Shown: positions 8,624-17,267, numbered from the stretch's first letter. The stretch is 64,000 nt of DNA from Amycolatopsis thermalba (GCF_003385215.1 NZ_PQHW01000005.1:62001-126000); one strand, 5' to 3'. The notes: generated from the sequence alone by a model not told the origin. Numbers and translations: made by a program.

Positions 8624-9963
8624 AGTCTGCGGTCCGGCAGGGCCAGCGCGCACGCGAACCCGGCCGCGAAGCACATCGCGGCGGTCGCGAACACCGGCGC
8701 GTAGGACCCGCCCGCGGCCCGGGCGACCAGGGCGCCGAGCACGGCCGCGCCGACCGTGACCCCGGCCTCCCGCACGAACGCCAGTCCCGCGGTGACCGCC
8801 CCGGCCCGCCGGGCCCCGCCCGCGTCCTGCGCCACCACGACGACGATCTGCATGAACAGCCCGGTGCCGAGCCCGAGCAGCGCGAGCAGCGCCGCGACGA
8901 CCGGCAGGGGTGCCTCGCCGATCGACGCCAGTGCCGCTGCCGCGCCGCCGGACAGCGCGCACCCCGCGACGGGGAAGGGCCGCCACGCGCCCCATCGGCG
9001 TACCGCGAACCCGGACGCGTTGACCCCGGCGACGATCCCGGCGGTCACCGGCAGCAGCAGGAGACCGCCGGTGGTCGCCGAGGTCCGGTACACCTCCTGC
9101 ACCCAGGTCGGCACGTAGGCCAGCACCCCGAACAGGCCGATCCCGCCGGCCAGGGCCAGCAGGCAGCACAGCAGCACCGTGCGGTCCCGCGCCAGCGTCA
9201 CCGGCAGGACCGGATCGGCGGCCCGGCGCTCCCAGGCCAGCGCGGCCGCCGCGACCACCGCCGTGCCCGCGGCCGCCGTCACCGTGGCCGCGTGCCAGCC
9301 GGTTTCGGCGACCGCGGTGGTGACCAGGACGAGCCCGTTGGCCGCTGCGGCGAGCAGTACGGCGCCGGTGGTGTCGAACCGCGCCTGCGCGTCCGGCCGC
9401 CGCCCGGCCGGGACCGCGGCGATCACCGGCGCCGCCGCGGCCGCGCCGAGCGGGAGGTTCAGCCAGAAGATCCAGCGCCACGAGGCCAGGTCGGTCAGCC
9501 AGCCGCCGAGCAGGGGCCCGGCCACCGTCGCCACGGCGTACACCGCGCCGAGCGGCCCCAGGAACGCGGTCCGCTCCCGGGCCGGCACCGCCCCGGCGAC
9601 GACCGCCTGCGGGAGCACCAGCAGCCCGGCGCCGCCGAGCCCCTGCGCCAGCCGCGCGGCGGCCAGGAACTCGACGTTCCCGGCGAGCCCGCAGGCGCCG
9701 GAGGAGATCACGAAGACGCCGATCGACAGCGCCAGCACCCGGCGGTGCCCGAAGCGGTCGCCCAGCGCCCCGGCGGCCGGCATCGCGGCGGTCAGGGCCA
9801 GCGCGTACGCGGTGACGACCCACGAGACGCGCGACGGCGCGCCCAGTTCGGTCACGATCGCCGGCAGGGCGGTGGCGACGATGGTCTGGTCGAGCGCGCC
9901 GAGTGCGGTGACGAGGACGAGGCAGGCGAACAGGGCACGGCGCCCGGTGGCGGTCGTGGACAC
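8611..9963 (-). CDS. MFS transporter, DHA2/EmrB-type
   Basis: A 450-residue, strongly hydrophobic carrier with about 12-14 membrane helices. The DHA2 signatures are present: LDQTIVATALPAI in helix 1, GALGDRFGHRRVL in loop 2-3 and the RLAQGLGGAG helix-4 motif. Such exporters remove toxic small molecules, here perhaps an aglycone set free in the cytoplasm. GTG at 9963 follows AGGAG at good spacing; the frame is open further upstream but that part is low-complexity. It is divergent from the GPH transporter and its TAA stop lies inside site C, so it directly abuts the isomerase operon. Confidence 0.85.
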   Translation of the reverse strand: MSTTATGRRALFACLVLVTALGALDQTIVATALPAIVTELGAPSRVSWVVTAYALALTAAMPAAGALGDRFGHRRVLALSIGVFVISSGACGLAGNVEFLAAARLAQGLGGAGLLVLPQAVVAGAVPARERTAFLGPLGAVYAVATVAGPLLGGWLTDLASWRWIFWLNLPLGAAAAAPVIAAVPAGRRPDAQARFDTTGAVLLAAAANGLVLVTTAVAETGWHAATVTAAAGTAVVAAAALAWERRAADPVLPVTLARDRTVLLCCLLALAGGIGLFGVLAYVPTWVQEVYRTSATTGGLLLLPVTAGIVAGVNASGFAVRRWGAWRPFPVAGCALSGGAAAALASIGEAPLPVVAALLALLGLGTGLFMQIVVVVAQDAGGARRAGAVTAGLAFVREAGVTVGAAVLGALVARAAGGSYAPVFATAAMCFAAGFACALALPDRRLESK

Positions 9964-10142
9964 GGGAAGACTCCTGGAACCGACGGCGGCGACCGGGCGC
10001 GGGGAGGGGTCGGCTCCCCGGCGGGCGGCTCGGCGGCACACCCCGCCGTCACCGGGAGTATGCACCACGTACGCACCGGTCCGGCGCGCTCGGCGACGCG
10101 TTTCCGCAGGTCAGTCCGGCGGCATCGCTGTCGTGGATAAGC

Positions 10143-10162
10143 AGAATCCGAACTACGAATTT
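10143..10162 (+). promoter_or_regulatory. AT-rich operator/promoter site D (AGAATC-N8-GAATTT)
   Basis: AGAATC (10143-10148), eight bases, GAATTT (10157-10162), in the 283-bp spacer between the divergent MFS and GPH transporters and about 85 bases before the GPH start. Fourth member of the shared motif, with a more diverged core than A and B. Confidence 0.45.
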
Positions 10163-10246
10163 CCTTTATGCTGTCGGCGTGCCGCATCGTGGTCGGTGTC
10201 TTCCCCGGCGCCACGACGGCGCCGTTGTGCGCAAAGGAGCGGCACT

Positions 10247-11635
10247 GTGGACATCACCAGCGACGTCACCGCCCGGGTGACGCCCGGGCGCGCGGTCCGG
10301 CTCGGATGGCGGGAGAAGCTCGGCTACGGAGCCGGCGACCTCGCCTCGAACCTCTCCTGGAACCTCGTCGGCGGGTTCCTGCTCTACTACTACACCGACG
10401 TGGCCGTGGTGCCGGTCGCCGCGCTCGGCACCCTGTTCCTGGTCGCCCGCCTGCTGGACGCGATCATCGATCCGGCGATCGGGGTCCTGGTCGACCGCAC
10501 GCGGTCGCGCTGGGGCAAGGCCCGTCCCTACCTCGTCTTCGCGTCGATCCCGTTCGGCGTCCTCGGCGTGCTCACCTTCACCGTCCCCGACCTCGGCGAC
10601 GCCGGGAAGCTGATCTACGCGTTCCTCACCTACCTCACGCTGGGCCTGCTGTTCTCGCTGGTCAACGTCCCGTACAGCTCGCTGCTGCCGATGATGACGC
10701 GGGATCCCCAGGAGCGGATGCAGATGGGCGGGCTGCGCGCGATCGGCAGCTCGGTCGGGTCGATCATCGTCACCGCGGGCACCACGCCGTTCGTGGCGCT
10801 GCTCGGCGGCGGCGACGAGCAGCGCGGCTGGACCATCGCCACGCTCATCTTCAGCGTGCTCAGCGTCGGCTTCTTCGTGTTCACCTTCCTGGTCTGCAAG
10901 GAGCGCTACGCCCTGCCGCCGGAGACCGACTCGCTGCGGCCGCGCGACGCGCTGCGCACCCTGTGGGGCAACCGCGTCTGGAAGATCACCTTCGTCTACG
11001 GGGTGCTCAACTTCGTGCGGCTGGGCATGGTGCTCGCGGTGACCGTCTACTTCGCACTCGCGGTGCTGCACGCGCCGTGGGCGATCTCGGTGCTGCTGCC
11101 GCTGGTGTCCGGCGCGATGATCGTCGGCGGTGTCGTGGCCCCGGCGTACTACCGCCGGTTCGGCAAGCGGCGCGGCAACATCCAGGCGCTGGGCGTCGGG
11201 TTCGTCTTCTGGGCCGCGATGATCCCGCTGGAGAGCAGCTTCCCGGCGTTCCTGACCTGCTACATCATCGCCACCCTGGCGATCAACCTGTCGATGGTCT
11301 CGATGTTCACCATGGTCGCCGACACCGTCGAGTACCAGCAGTGGCGGTTCGGCACCCGCAACGAGGGGCTGCTGTCCTCGGGCATCAGCTTCGCCACCAA
11401 GGTCGGCTCGGCGATCGGCGCGGCCGCCGTCGCCTACGGCCTGGGCGTCGCGGGATACACGCCGGGCGAGGCGAACGGCTCGGCGCTGACCGCGATCCGG
11501 GTGATGTTCTACGGCGCCCCGCTGCTGCTGATCGTGCTGCAGGCGCTGACGATGGCGTTCTGGGACCTCGACGGCAAGCACGAACGCATGGCCGAGGAGA
11601 TCGACCGCGCGACCCGCGCGAAGGAGGAGGGCTGA
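10247..11635 (+). CDS. Glycoside-pentoside-hexuronide (GPH) family sugar symporter
   Basis: A 462-residue MFS carrier of the GPH:cation symporter family. It opens with the family-typical REKLGYGAGDLASNLSWN, has VDRTRSRWGKARPYL after the first helices, and SMFTMVADTVEYQQWRFGTRNEG in the second half, all hallmarks of the MelB/XynB/YicJ group that imports glycosides. Twelve membrane segments can be followed. GTG at 10247 follows AAAGGAG. It leads an operon with the flavin reductase (next start one base after its stop) and TetR gene. It most likely imports the glycoside degraded by this island. Confidence 0.9.
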   Translation: MDITSDVTARVTPGRAVRLGWREKLGYGAGDLASNLSWNLVGGFLLYYYTDVAVVPVAALGTLFLVARLLDAIIDPAIGVLVDRTRSRWGKARPYLVFASIPFGVLGVLTFTVPDLGDAGKLIYAFLTYLTLGLLFSLVNVPYSSLLPMMTRDPQERMQMGGLRAIGSSVGSIIVTAGTTPFVALLGGGDEQRGWTIATLIFSVLSVGFFVFTFLVCKERYALPPETDSLRPRDALRTLWGNRVWKITFVYGVLNFVRLGMVLAVTVYFALAVLHAPWAISVLLPLVSGAMIVGGVVAPAYYRRFGKRRGNIQALGVGFVFWAAMIPLESSFPAFLTCYIIATLAINLSMVSMFTMVADTVEYQQWRFGTRNEGLLSSGISFATKVGSAIGAAAVAYGLGVAGYTPGEANGSALTAIRVMFYGAPLLLIVLQALTMAFWDLDGKHERMAEEIDRATRAKEEG

Positions 11636-11636
11636 C

Positions 11637-12116
11637 GTGAACCCCTTCGACGGCGCCGAGTTCCGGCGCGCGTTGAGCCACTACCCGACCGGTGTCTGCG
11701 TCATCACCGCCGGCACCGGCGCCGGGATGGTGGTCGGCACGTTCACCTCGGTGTCGCTGGACCCGCCGCTGGTGGGGTTCCTGCCCGACCGGGCCAGCAC
11801 GTCGTGGCCGCGGATCCGCGAGACCGGCCGCTTCTGCGCCAACGTCCTCGCCGCCGGCAGCGAACAGCTGTGCCGGGACTTCGTGCGCAAGGCGCCGGAC
11901 CGGTTCGCCGTGCACGGCCTGCCCGGCCCGGCGCCGTTCGGGCCGCGGCTGTCCGGCACGGTCCTGCGGGTCGGCTGCGACATCGAAGCGGTGCGGCCGG
12001 CCGGTGACCACGAACTGGTGCTGGGCCGGGTGCGTGAGCTGGAGGTCGAACCGGACGCGGGGGAGCCGATGGTGTTCCTGCGCGGCCGCTACGCCGCGGC
12101 GGCGGTGCCGGCGTGA
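11637..12116 (+). CDS. Flavin reductase family protein (FMN-binding split barrel)
   Basis: A 159-residue flavin reductase. The opening ALSHYPTGVCVIT, the GTFTSVSLDPPLVGF core and the FCANVL strand are standard for the HpaC/RutF-type NAD(P)H:flavin reductases that hand free FMNH2 to a monooxygenase. The start is one base after the transporter stop behind AAGGAGGAGG, and its stop overlaps the TetR start. The only flavin monooxygenase of the same putative regulon is the luciferase-like protein at 1644, which makes the two a candidate two-component system. Confidence 0.88.
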   Translation: MNPFDGAEFRRALSHYPTGVCVITAGTGAGMVVGTFTSVSLDPPLVGFLPDRASTSWPRIRETGRFCANVLAAGSEQLCRDFVRKAPDRFAVHGLPGPAPFGPRLSGTVLRVGCDIEAVRPAGDHELVLGRVRELEVEPDAGEPMVFLRGRYAAAAVPA

Positions 12117-12826
12117 TCCCGGTGTCGCCCGCGGTGACCGCGGTGCCGTACGGTCGGCCCGTGGAGAGCGTCAACGCCCGGGTCCGGGAGCCCAAGCAGG
12201 AGCGCAGCCGGCTGTCGTTCGACAAGGCCCTCGACGCGGTGATCGCGTTGCTGGTCGAACGCCGCTCGGACTCCTTCACCCTCGCCGACGTCGCCCAGCG
12301 CGCCGGGGTGTCCACCGGGTCGATCTACGGCCGGGTGAGCAGCAAGGACGACCTGATCCGCACCGCGCACGCCCGCGAGATGGAACGGATCGGCGACGAG
12401 CAGCGCGCGGCGTTCGCCGAGCCGGCCCCGGCGGGCGAGACGTTCGGCGAGGCGGTCGAGCGGGTCATCGGCACGGCGGCCGAGCTGCTGCGCCGCAACG
12501 CGCCGGTGCTCGGCCCGTTCATGCTGCTGGCCAACACCGACGCACAGATCGCCGAGCTGGGCGGGGCCGCGCACGCGGAGCTGCGGGAGGCGTTCGTCGC
12601 CGCGCTGGCCGAGCGGGCGGACGAGATCAGCCACCCTGAGCCGCGCCGGGCGCTGGAGTGGAGCTTCACCGTCGTCTACAGCGTGCTCGCCCGCTGGCTC
12701 GCCCTGGGCAGCACGCAGCAGGCGTCCGGCGAGGGGGAGTGGTCCGGCATCCTGGCCGACCTCGCCCGGATGGTGCTGGCCTTCCTCACCCAGCCCGCGG
12801 CACCGCGGAAGAGCCGCCGGCGCTGA
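12113..12826 (+). CDS. TetR family transcriptional regulator
   Basis: A 237-residue TetR protein with the N-terminal HTH (FTLADVAQRAGVSTGSIYGR at about residues 55-74) and an all-alpha ligand domain. The chosen GTG overlaps the flavin reductase stop (GTGA); an alternative GTG lies 16 codons in, just before ESVNARV, and may be the true start. It lies last in the transporter operon and directly upstream of site B and the C-deglycosidase genes, so it is the best internal candidate for the regulator of the AGAATC motif, although that motif lacks the tight palindrome usual for TetR sites. Confidence 0.85.
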   Translation: MIPVSPAVTAVPYGRPVESVNARVREPKQERSRLSFDKALDAVIALLVERRSDSFTLADVAQRAGVSTGSIYGRVSSKDDLIRTAHAREMERIGDEQRAAFAEPAPAGETFGEAVERVIGTAAELLRRNAPVLGPFMLLANTDAQIAELGGAAHAELREAFVAALAERADEISHPEPRRALEWSFTVVYSVLARWLALGSTQQASGEGEWSGILADLARMVLAFLTQPAAPRKSRRR

Positions 12827-12870
12827 CGCTTCCCGCGGGGAGACCCTGGCTTTTCCCGGCGCTGGAAATT

Positions 12871-12890
12871 AGAATCATCATGCTGAATAT
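12871..12890 (+). promoter_or_regulatory. AT-rich operator/promoter site B (AGAATC-N8-GAATAT)
   Basis: AGAATC (12871-12876), eight bases, GAATAT (12885-12890). It shares AGAATCATCATG with site A 11 kb away, in a genome where such AT-rich words are rare. It ends 18 bases before the first gene of the C-deglycosidase set, so a bound protein would cover the promoter or the ribosome binding site. Confidence 0.55.
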
Positions 12891-12908
12891 GAAAGTAGAG
12901 GAGAACCC

Positions 12909-13904
12909 GTGAGCGCCCCTCCCGACCGCCCGCGCCGCGGCGTGAGCCTGTACTCCTTCCAGGAGGAGTACTTCCTGCGCACGATGTCCGTCGAGGACTG
13001 CGTGGCCGCCTGCGCGTCCCTGGGCGCACTGGGGATCGAGATCATTCCGGAGCAGTCGATCCCGGGCTACCCGGTGCTGACCGGCGAGTTCGTGGCGCGC
13101 TGGCACGACTGGATGGCGACCTACGGGACGACCCCGGTGGCCACCAACGCCTTCCTCGACACCAAGCTCCACGCCGGCCGCTGGCTCACCCTCGACGAGC
13201 AGGTGGCCTCGGTGCGGCGCGACATCGACATCGCCGTCCGGCTCGGGGCCGGCATCGTCAAGGCCACCATCAACTTCTCGCCCGAGGTGATGGCCGCCGC
13301 CGCGCCCTACGCCGAGGACCGCGGCGTGCGGCTGCTGCTCGAGGTGCACGCGCCGTTCCACTTCACCCACCCGTGGATCCTCGAACACCTCGCAGTGATG
13401 CACCGGTGCGGCCCGCACGTGCTCGGGCTGATGCCGGACATGGGCGTGCACGTCCGGCGGTTCCCCCGCGTGGTCAGCGAACGGGCGCTGCGCGACGGCG
13501 CCCGGCCGGATCTCGTCGACTACATCGTGCGGACCTACGACGACCACGGCGACACCCACGCGCTGATGGACATCGTCAACTACCGCGGCGGCGGGCCGGT
13601 CGAGTTCGGGCTGGCGCGCCAGGCCACCCACTACATCTGGACCGAACCGAAGGACATGCTGGAGCACCTGCCGTTCATCGGGCACGTGCAGGCGAAGTTC
13701 TACGAGATGACCGACGAGGGCACCGAGTACAGCATCCCCTACGAGGAGATCGTGCCGGTGCTCGCCGGCGGCGGGTTCACCGGCTACCTGTCCAGTGAGT
13801 ACGAGGGCAACCGGCACATCCAGGACGCCTTCCCCGTCGACAGCGTCGAGCAGGTGCGCCGCCAGCAGGAGATGCTGGCGCGGCTGCTCGGCGAGACCCC
13901 CTGA
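12909..13904 (+). CDS. C-glycoside deglycosidase large subunit (DgpC/CarB-like TIM barrel)
   Basis: A 331-residue protein of the sugar phosphate isomerase/epimerase superfamily. Candidate metal ligands are E145 and H147 (LLEVHAPF), D177 (LMPDMGVH), H259 (FIGHVQAKFYE) and E297 (YLSSEYEGNR). The YLSSEYEG ending and the following small gene are the signature of the heteromeric C-deglycosidation enzymes (DgpB/DgpC, CarB/CarC) that cut the C-C bond of 3-keto-C-glycosides by metal-assisted elimination. GTG start follows AGAGGAGAACCC. The next gene begins 10 bases after its stop. Family assignment rests on motifs plus gene order; O-glycoside substrates are also possible. Confidence 0.8.
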   Translation: MSAPPDRPRRGVSLYSFQEEYFLRTMSVEDCVAACASLGALGIEIIPEQSIPGYPVLTGEFVARWHDWMATYGTTPVATNAFLDTKLHAGRWLTLDEQVASVRRDIDIAVRLGAGIVKATINFSPEVMAAAAPYAEDRGVRLLLEVHAPFHFTHPWILEHLAVMHRCGPHVLGLMPDMGVHVRRFPRVVSERALRDGARPDLVDYIVRTYDDHGDTHALMDIVNYRGGGPVEFGLARQATHYIWTEPKDMLEHLPFIGHVQAKFYEMTDEGTEYSIPYEEIVPVLAGGGFTGYLSSEYEGNRHIQDAFPVDSVEQVRRQQEMLARLLGETP

Positions 13905-13914
13905 GGAGATCGCA

Positions 13915-14286
13915 GTGTTCGACCAGTACATCGTGTGCGGCCTGCGCGCCCGTGGCCGGTCCGGCGGGGAGGTGGAGGTGCGGATGCCCTACTACCGCGG
14001 GCTCTTCCTGTCCATGGTGGAGGCCGTCGACCTCGTCCTGGACGGCACCCCGGTGCCGCCGGAGCGCACCACCTTCACCGTGCACGGCAACACCTACACC
14101 TTCGCCGAACTGCCCCGGATCACCGACGATCGGTGGGAGATGGGGGAGCGGGCGGTGCTCGGCTTCACCACCGGCGAGCCGCTGGCGCCGGGCGAGCACG
14201 ACGTGGCCGTCTCCGTGCGGCTGCGGATCTCCTACATGCCGGTGCCCGGTGGCGGGCGCGACCGCAAGCGGCTGGTCCTGGCATGA
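13915..14286 (+). CDS. DUF6379-like small subunit of the C-glycoside deglycosidase
   Basis: A 123-residue beta-rich protein (MFDQYIVCGLRARG start, RMPYYRGLFLSMVEAVDL, RISYMPVPGG ending) matching the DgpB/CarC-type small subunit in length, composition and position. In characterised systems it forms a complex with the TIM-barrel subunit and shapes the active site. GTG at 13915 is chosen: the ribosome binding site GAGGAG overlaps the stop of the large subunit. The stop overlaps the ATG of the GMC gene (ATGA), so all three are coupled. Confidence 0.75.
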   Translation: MFDQYIVCGLRARGRSGGEVEVRMPYYRGLFLSMVEAVDLVLDGTPVPPERTTFTVHGNTYTFAELPRITDDRWEMGERAVLGFTTGEPLAPGEHDVAVSVRLRISYMPVPGGGRDRKRLVLA

Positions 14287-15740
14287 GGACGTTTCCCTCC
14301 ACAGTGGACGTGGCGATCGTCGGGAGTGGACCGTGCGGGGCTGCCTACGCGCGGATCCTGTCCGAGACGCGACCGCACCTGCGGCTCGCCACGTTCGAGG
14401 CCGGGCCGTTGCTCGCCGATCCGCCGGGCGTGCACGTGAAGAACATCGCCGACCCGGCCGCGCGGGAACGGGCGCAGCGGCGCTCGGAGGGGCCCGGTGG
14501 TCCGGGGCGGGGGCGCCCGGGGACCTTCCTGCTCGGGGGCTAGGAGCTGCCCGCCGCGGCCATGTCCAGCAACGTCGGCGGCATGGGCGCGCACTGGACG
14601 GCGGCCTGCCCGCGTCCCGGCGGCAGCGAGCGGATCGGGTTCCTGCCGGATCTGGACGACCTGCTCGACGAGGCCGAACGGCTGCTCGCGGTGTCCGCGC
14701 ACGCCTTCGACGACGCGCCCTTCGCCGCCGAGGTCCGCAAACGGCTGGCCGCGGCCTTCGACCCGGGCCGGAGCGAGGAGCGGCGGGTGTGGCCGATGCC
14801 GCTGGCCGTGCGGTGCGCTCCGGACGGCTCGCTGACCTGGTCCGGGGCCGACGTCGTGTTCGGCGAGGCGACCCGGCGCAACGAGCGGCACACGCTGTTC
14901 CCGGAAGCACTGGTGACGCGCGTGCTCGTGGCGGACGGGCGGGCCGCCGGTGTGCTCGTCCGCGACCTGCGGGACGGTGGCGAGCACGAGGTCCGCGCCG
15001 CGCGGGTCGTGGTGGCCGCGGACGCGCTGCGGACCCCGCAGCTGCTGTGGGCGTCCGGGGTGCGGCCGCCCGCGCTCGGGCGGTACCTCAACGACCAGCC
15101 GCAGGTGGTGTTCGCGGTGCGGCTGCGCGATGCCGGATCCCTGGAGACCGATCCCCGGGGCCGGTCCCGGATCGTGCGGCAGAGCGGGGTGAGCTGGGTG
15201 CCGTTCACCGACGCCGAACCCTTCCACGGCCAGGTGATGCAGCTCGACGCGTCCCCGGTGCCGCTCGCGCCGGACGACGTGCCCGCGCCCGGATCGATCG
15301 TCGGGCTGGGCTGGTTCTGCGCCAAGGACGTGCGGGCCGCGGACCGCGTCGCGTTCGACGACACCGCACGCGACGGCTACGGCATGCCCGCGATGCGCAT
15401 CCACTACCGGCTCACCTCGCGGGACGAGGCCGCGCTGGAGGCCGCCCGCGCCGCCGTGCGCCGGGCCGCGTCGGCGCTCGGCGACCCGCTGGACGAGGAG
15501 CCGATCACGCTCCCGCCCGGATCTTCCCTGCACTACCAGGGGACTGTCCGGATGGGACGGTCCGATGACGGGACGTCCGTGTGCGACCCGTCGTCGCGGG
15601 TGTGGGGTGTCGACGGCCTGCACGTGGCCGGCAACGGCGTCATCCCCACCGCGACCGCCTGCAACCCGACGCTGACCTCGGTGGCGCTGGCCGTCGCCGG
15701 CGCCCGGCACATCGCCCGCACCCTACCGGCAGGAGCCTGA
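14283..15740 (+). pseudogene. CarA-like GMC oxidoreductase (glycoside 3-oxidase) interrupted by an in-frame amber codon
   Basis: A single frame of 485 sense/stop codons reads as a full GMC/pyranose-oxidase-like flavoprotein: Rossmann motif VGSGPCGAAYA near residues 12-22, SSNVGGMGAHWT at about 94-105 (the stretch facing the flavin), and the C-terminal HYQGTVRMG and GNGVIPTATACNPTLT with the catalytic His and Asn. TAG at 14541-14543 splits it after FLLGG; the same frame resumes at once with ELPAAAMSSN. A CAG-to-TAG change fits. The downstream part could start at ATG 14562 but would lack the FAD Rossmann motif, so it would be inactive alone. It should supply the 3-keto-glycoside for the two preceding gene products. 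Confidence 0.8.
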
Positions 15741-15741
15741 C

Positions 15742-16083
15742 GTGGACATCAGCAAGATCGCGACGGTCGTCCCGGTGACCGACCTGCCCGGCGCGGTGGC
15801 CGTGTGGTCGCGGCTGCTGGGCGCGGAACCGGCGTTCGTCGACGGCGACCGGTGGGCCCAGTTCGACGTGGCCGGGGCGCGGGTCGCGCTGTCCGGGACC
15901 GACAGCGTGACGTCCCGGCCCGCGTTGCTGCTGCGGGTCCCCGACCTGGCCGCCGCCCGAGCCGAGGCCGCGGCAGCGGGCCTGAAGACCGGCGAGGTCG
16001 AGGAAGGCCCGCACGAGCTGCGGTGTCTGGTGTGGACGGCGGAGGGCACCGAGATCGTGCTGCACAGCGCGAAGGCGGGCTGA
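15742..16083 (+). CDS. VOC family (glyoxalase/dioxygenase-fold) protein
   Basis: A 113-residue single-domain VOC protein with the paired beta-alpha-beta-beta-beta modules (VPVTDLPGAVAVWSRLLG opening, RCLVWTAEGTEIVLH ending). The metal-ligand pattern of true glyoxalases is not obvious, so an enzyme or a binding protein are both possible. GTG start lies one base after the GMC stop, behind GGCAGGAG, so it is the fourth gene of the C-deglycosidase operon. It may act on a keto-sugar or on the freed aromatic aglycone; this is inference. Confidence 0.75.
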   Translation: MDISKIATVVPVTDLPGAVAVWSRLLGAEPAFVDGDRWAQFDVAGARVALSGTDSVTSRPALLLRVPDLAAARAEAAAAGLKTGEVEEGPHELRCLVWTAEGTEIVLHSAKAG

Positions 16084-16206
16084 CCCCACCCGTTCGTGGG
16101 CATGTGGGCCACCGCGACCGGCGACGTCCGCGACCGCGTGCTCCACCACGAGCACCTCGTCCTCTGCCGGGAAGGGTGACCCGCTCGCCCGGGTTACCCT
16201 GGCCGC

Positions 16207-16707
16207 ATGAAGAGGACGTCGTTCGCGAACTGGCCGTGCTCGATCGCCCGCACCGTCGACCTGCTGGGCGACGCGTGGACGCCCCTGGTGCTGCGCGAGG
16301 CCTTCTACGGCGTCCGCCGGTTCGACGACTTCCAGCAGTCGCTGGGCATCGCCCGCAACACGCTCACCGACCGGCTGCGCCGGCTCGTCGAGCAGGGGCT
16401 GCTGGAGCGGCGGCCCTACCAGGACGAGCCGCGCCGCCACGAGTACCTGCTCACCGAGAAGGGGCGGGACTTCTTCGGCGTGCTGGCCGCGTTGTCCCGG
16501 TGGGGCGACCGGTGGCTCGCCGGTGACGAGGGCGCGCCGATCACCTTCCACCACGAGCCGTGCGGCCACGACACCCACGCCGAGGTCGTCTGTGCGCGGT
16601 GCGGCGAGCCGCTGCGCGCCGACGACACCCGGATGCGGCTCGGCCCCGGGTTCCCGGAGCGGCTCCGGAGCAGGCCGGACGTGCGCGACAGGTTCTTGAC
16701 AGGCTGA
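16207..16707 (+). CDS. HxlR family transcriptional regulator with C-terminal zinc ribbon
   Basis: A 166-residue winged-helix regulator: CSIARTVDLLGDAWTPLVLR and GIARNTLTDRLRRLVEQGLL are standard HxlR helices. After residue 115 comes an extension HEPCGHDTHAEVVCARCGEP whose Cys/His spacing suggests a small zinc-binding site, seen in some actinomycete members. The ATG is leaderless: TACCCT (16195-16200) stands six bases before it. It lies just upstream of the SRPBCC/luciferase-like pair and may control it. Confidence 0.88.
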   Translation: MKRTSFANWPCSIARTVDLLGDAWTPLVLREAFYGVRRFDDFQQSLGIARNTLTDRLRRLVEQGLLERRPYQDEPRRHEYLLTEKGRDFFGVLAALSRWGDRWLAGDEGAPITFHHEPCGHDTHAEVVCARCGEPLRADDTRMRLGPGFPERLRSRPDVRDRFLTG

Positions 16708-16760
16708 GTCTTATTACGCAACTCTAGTGGCCGGACCCCGCGACGAGGAGGACGGCCGCG

Positions 16761-17267
16761 ATGGAGTGGACGGGCGCGCGCTACGCGGACACGCCGACGG
16801 TGGAGGTGCGCACCTGGATCGACGCGCCGCCCGAGCGGGTGTGGGCGCTGGTCTCCGACATCGGGCTGATGCCGGAGATGAGCGACGAGTTGCAGTCCGT
16901 CGACTGGCTCGACGGCGCCACCGGCCCCGCGCCCGGCGCCCGGTTCGTCGGGCGCAGCAAGCACGAGGCGTTCGGGGAGTGGGTGACCACGTCGGAGATC
17001 GTCGAATTCGAGCCGGGCCGGGTGTTCGCCTGGGCGGTCGGGGACCCGGACGAGCCCAGCGCGACCTGGCGGTTCCGGGTGGAACCGCGGGACGGCGGCA
17101 CGGAGCTGTCGCAGTGGATGCGCCTGGGGCCGGGGCGGTCCGGGTTGTCCGTGGCGATCGACCGGATGCCGGACAAGGAACAGAAGATCGTCTTCGTGCG
17201 GCTGCGCGAGTTCGAGCGCAACATGACCGCGACGCTGGAGTGCCTGAAGAAGCGGGCGGAGGCCTGA
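16761..17267 (+). CDS. SRPBCC family protein (polyketide cyclase/START-like)
   Basis: A 168-residue START-like protein: VRTWIDAPPERVWALVSDI is the usual first strand and helix, and TWRFRVEPRDGGTELSQWM the late strands. The fold binds hydrophobic ligands in a deep cavity; some members are cyclases or aromatases. The stop overlaps the ATG of the next gene (TGATG), so it is coupled with a flavin-dependent oxidoreductase. Function beyond ligand binding is not visible. Confidence 0.85.
   Translation: MEWTGARYADTPTVEVRTWIDAPPERVWALVSDIGLMPEMSDELQSVDWLDGATGPAPGARFVGRSKHEAFGEWVTTSEIVEFEPGRVFAWAVGDPDEPSATWRFRVEPRDGGTELSQWMRLGPGRSGLSVAIDRMPDKEQKIVFVRLREFERNMTATLECLKKRAEA

Noticed and set aside
9179-10246. 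N-terminal extension of the GPH transporter frame
   Set aside because: Low-complexity Ala/Ser/Arg text antisense to the MFS gene; the transporter clearly begins at GTG 10247 with its own ribosome binding site.
16102-16179. 25-codon open frame between the VOC and HxlR genes
   Set aside because: No ribosome binding site or recognisable domain; possibly a fragment, but nothing supports translation.
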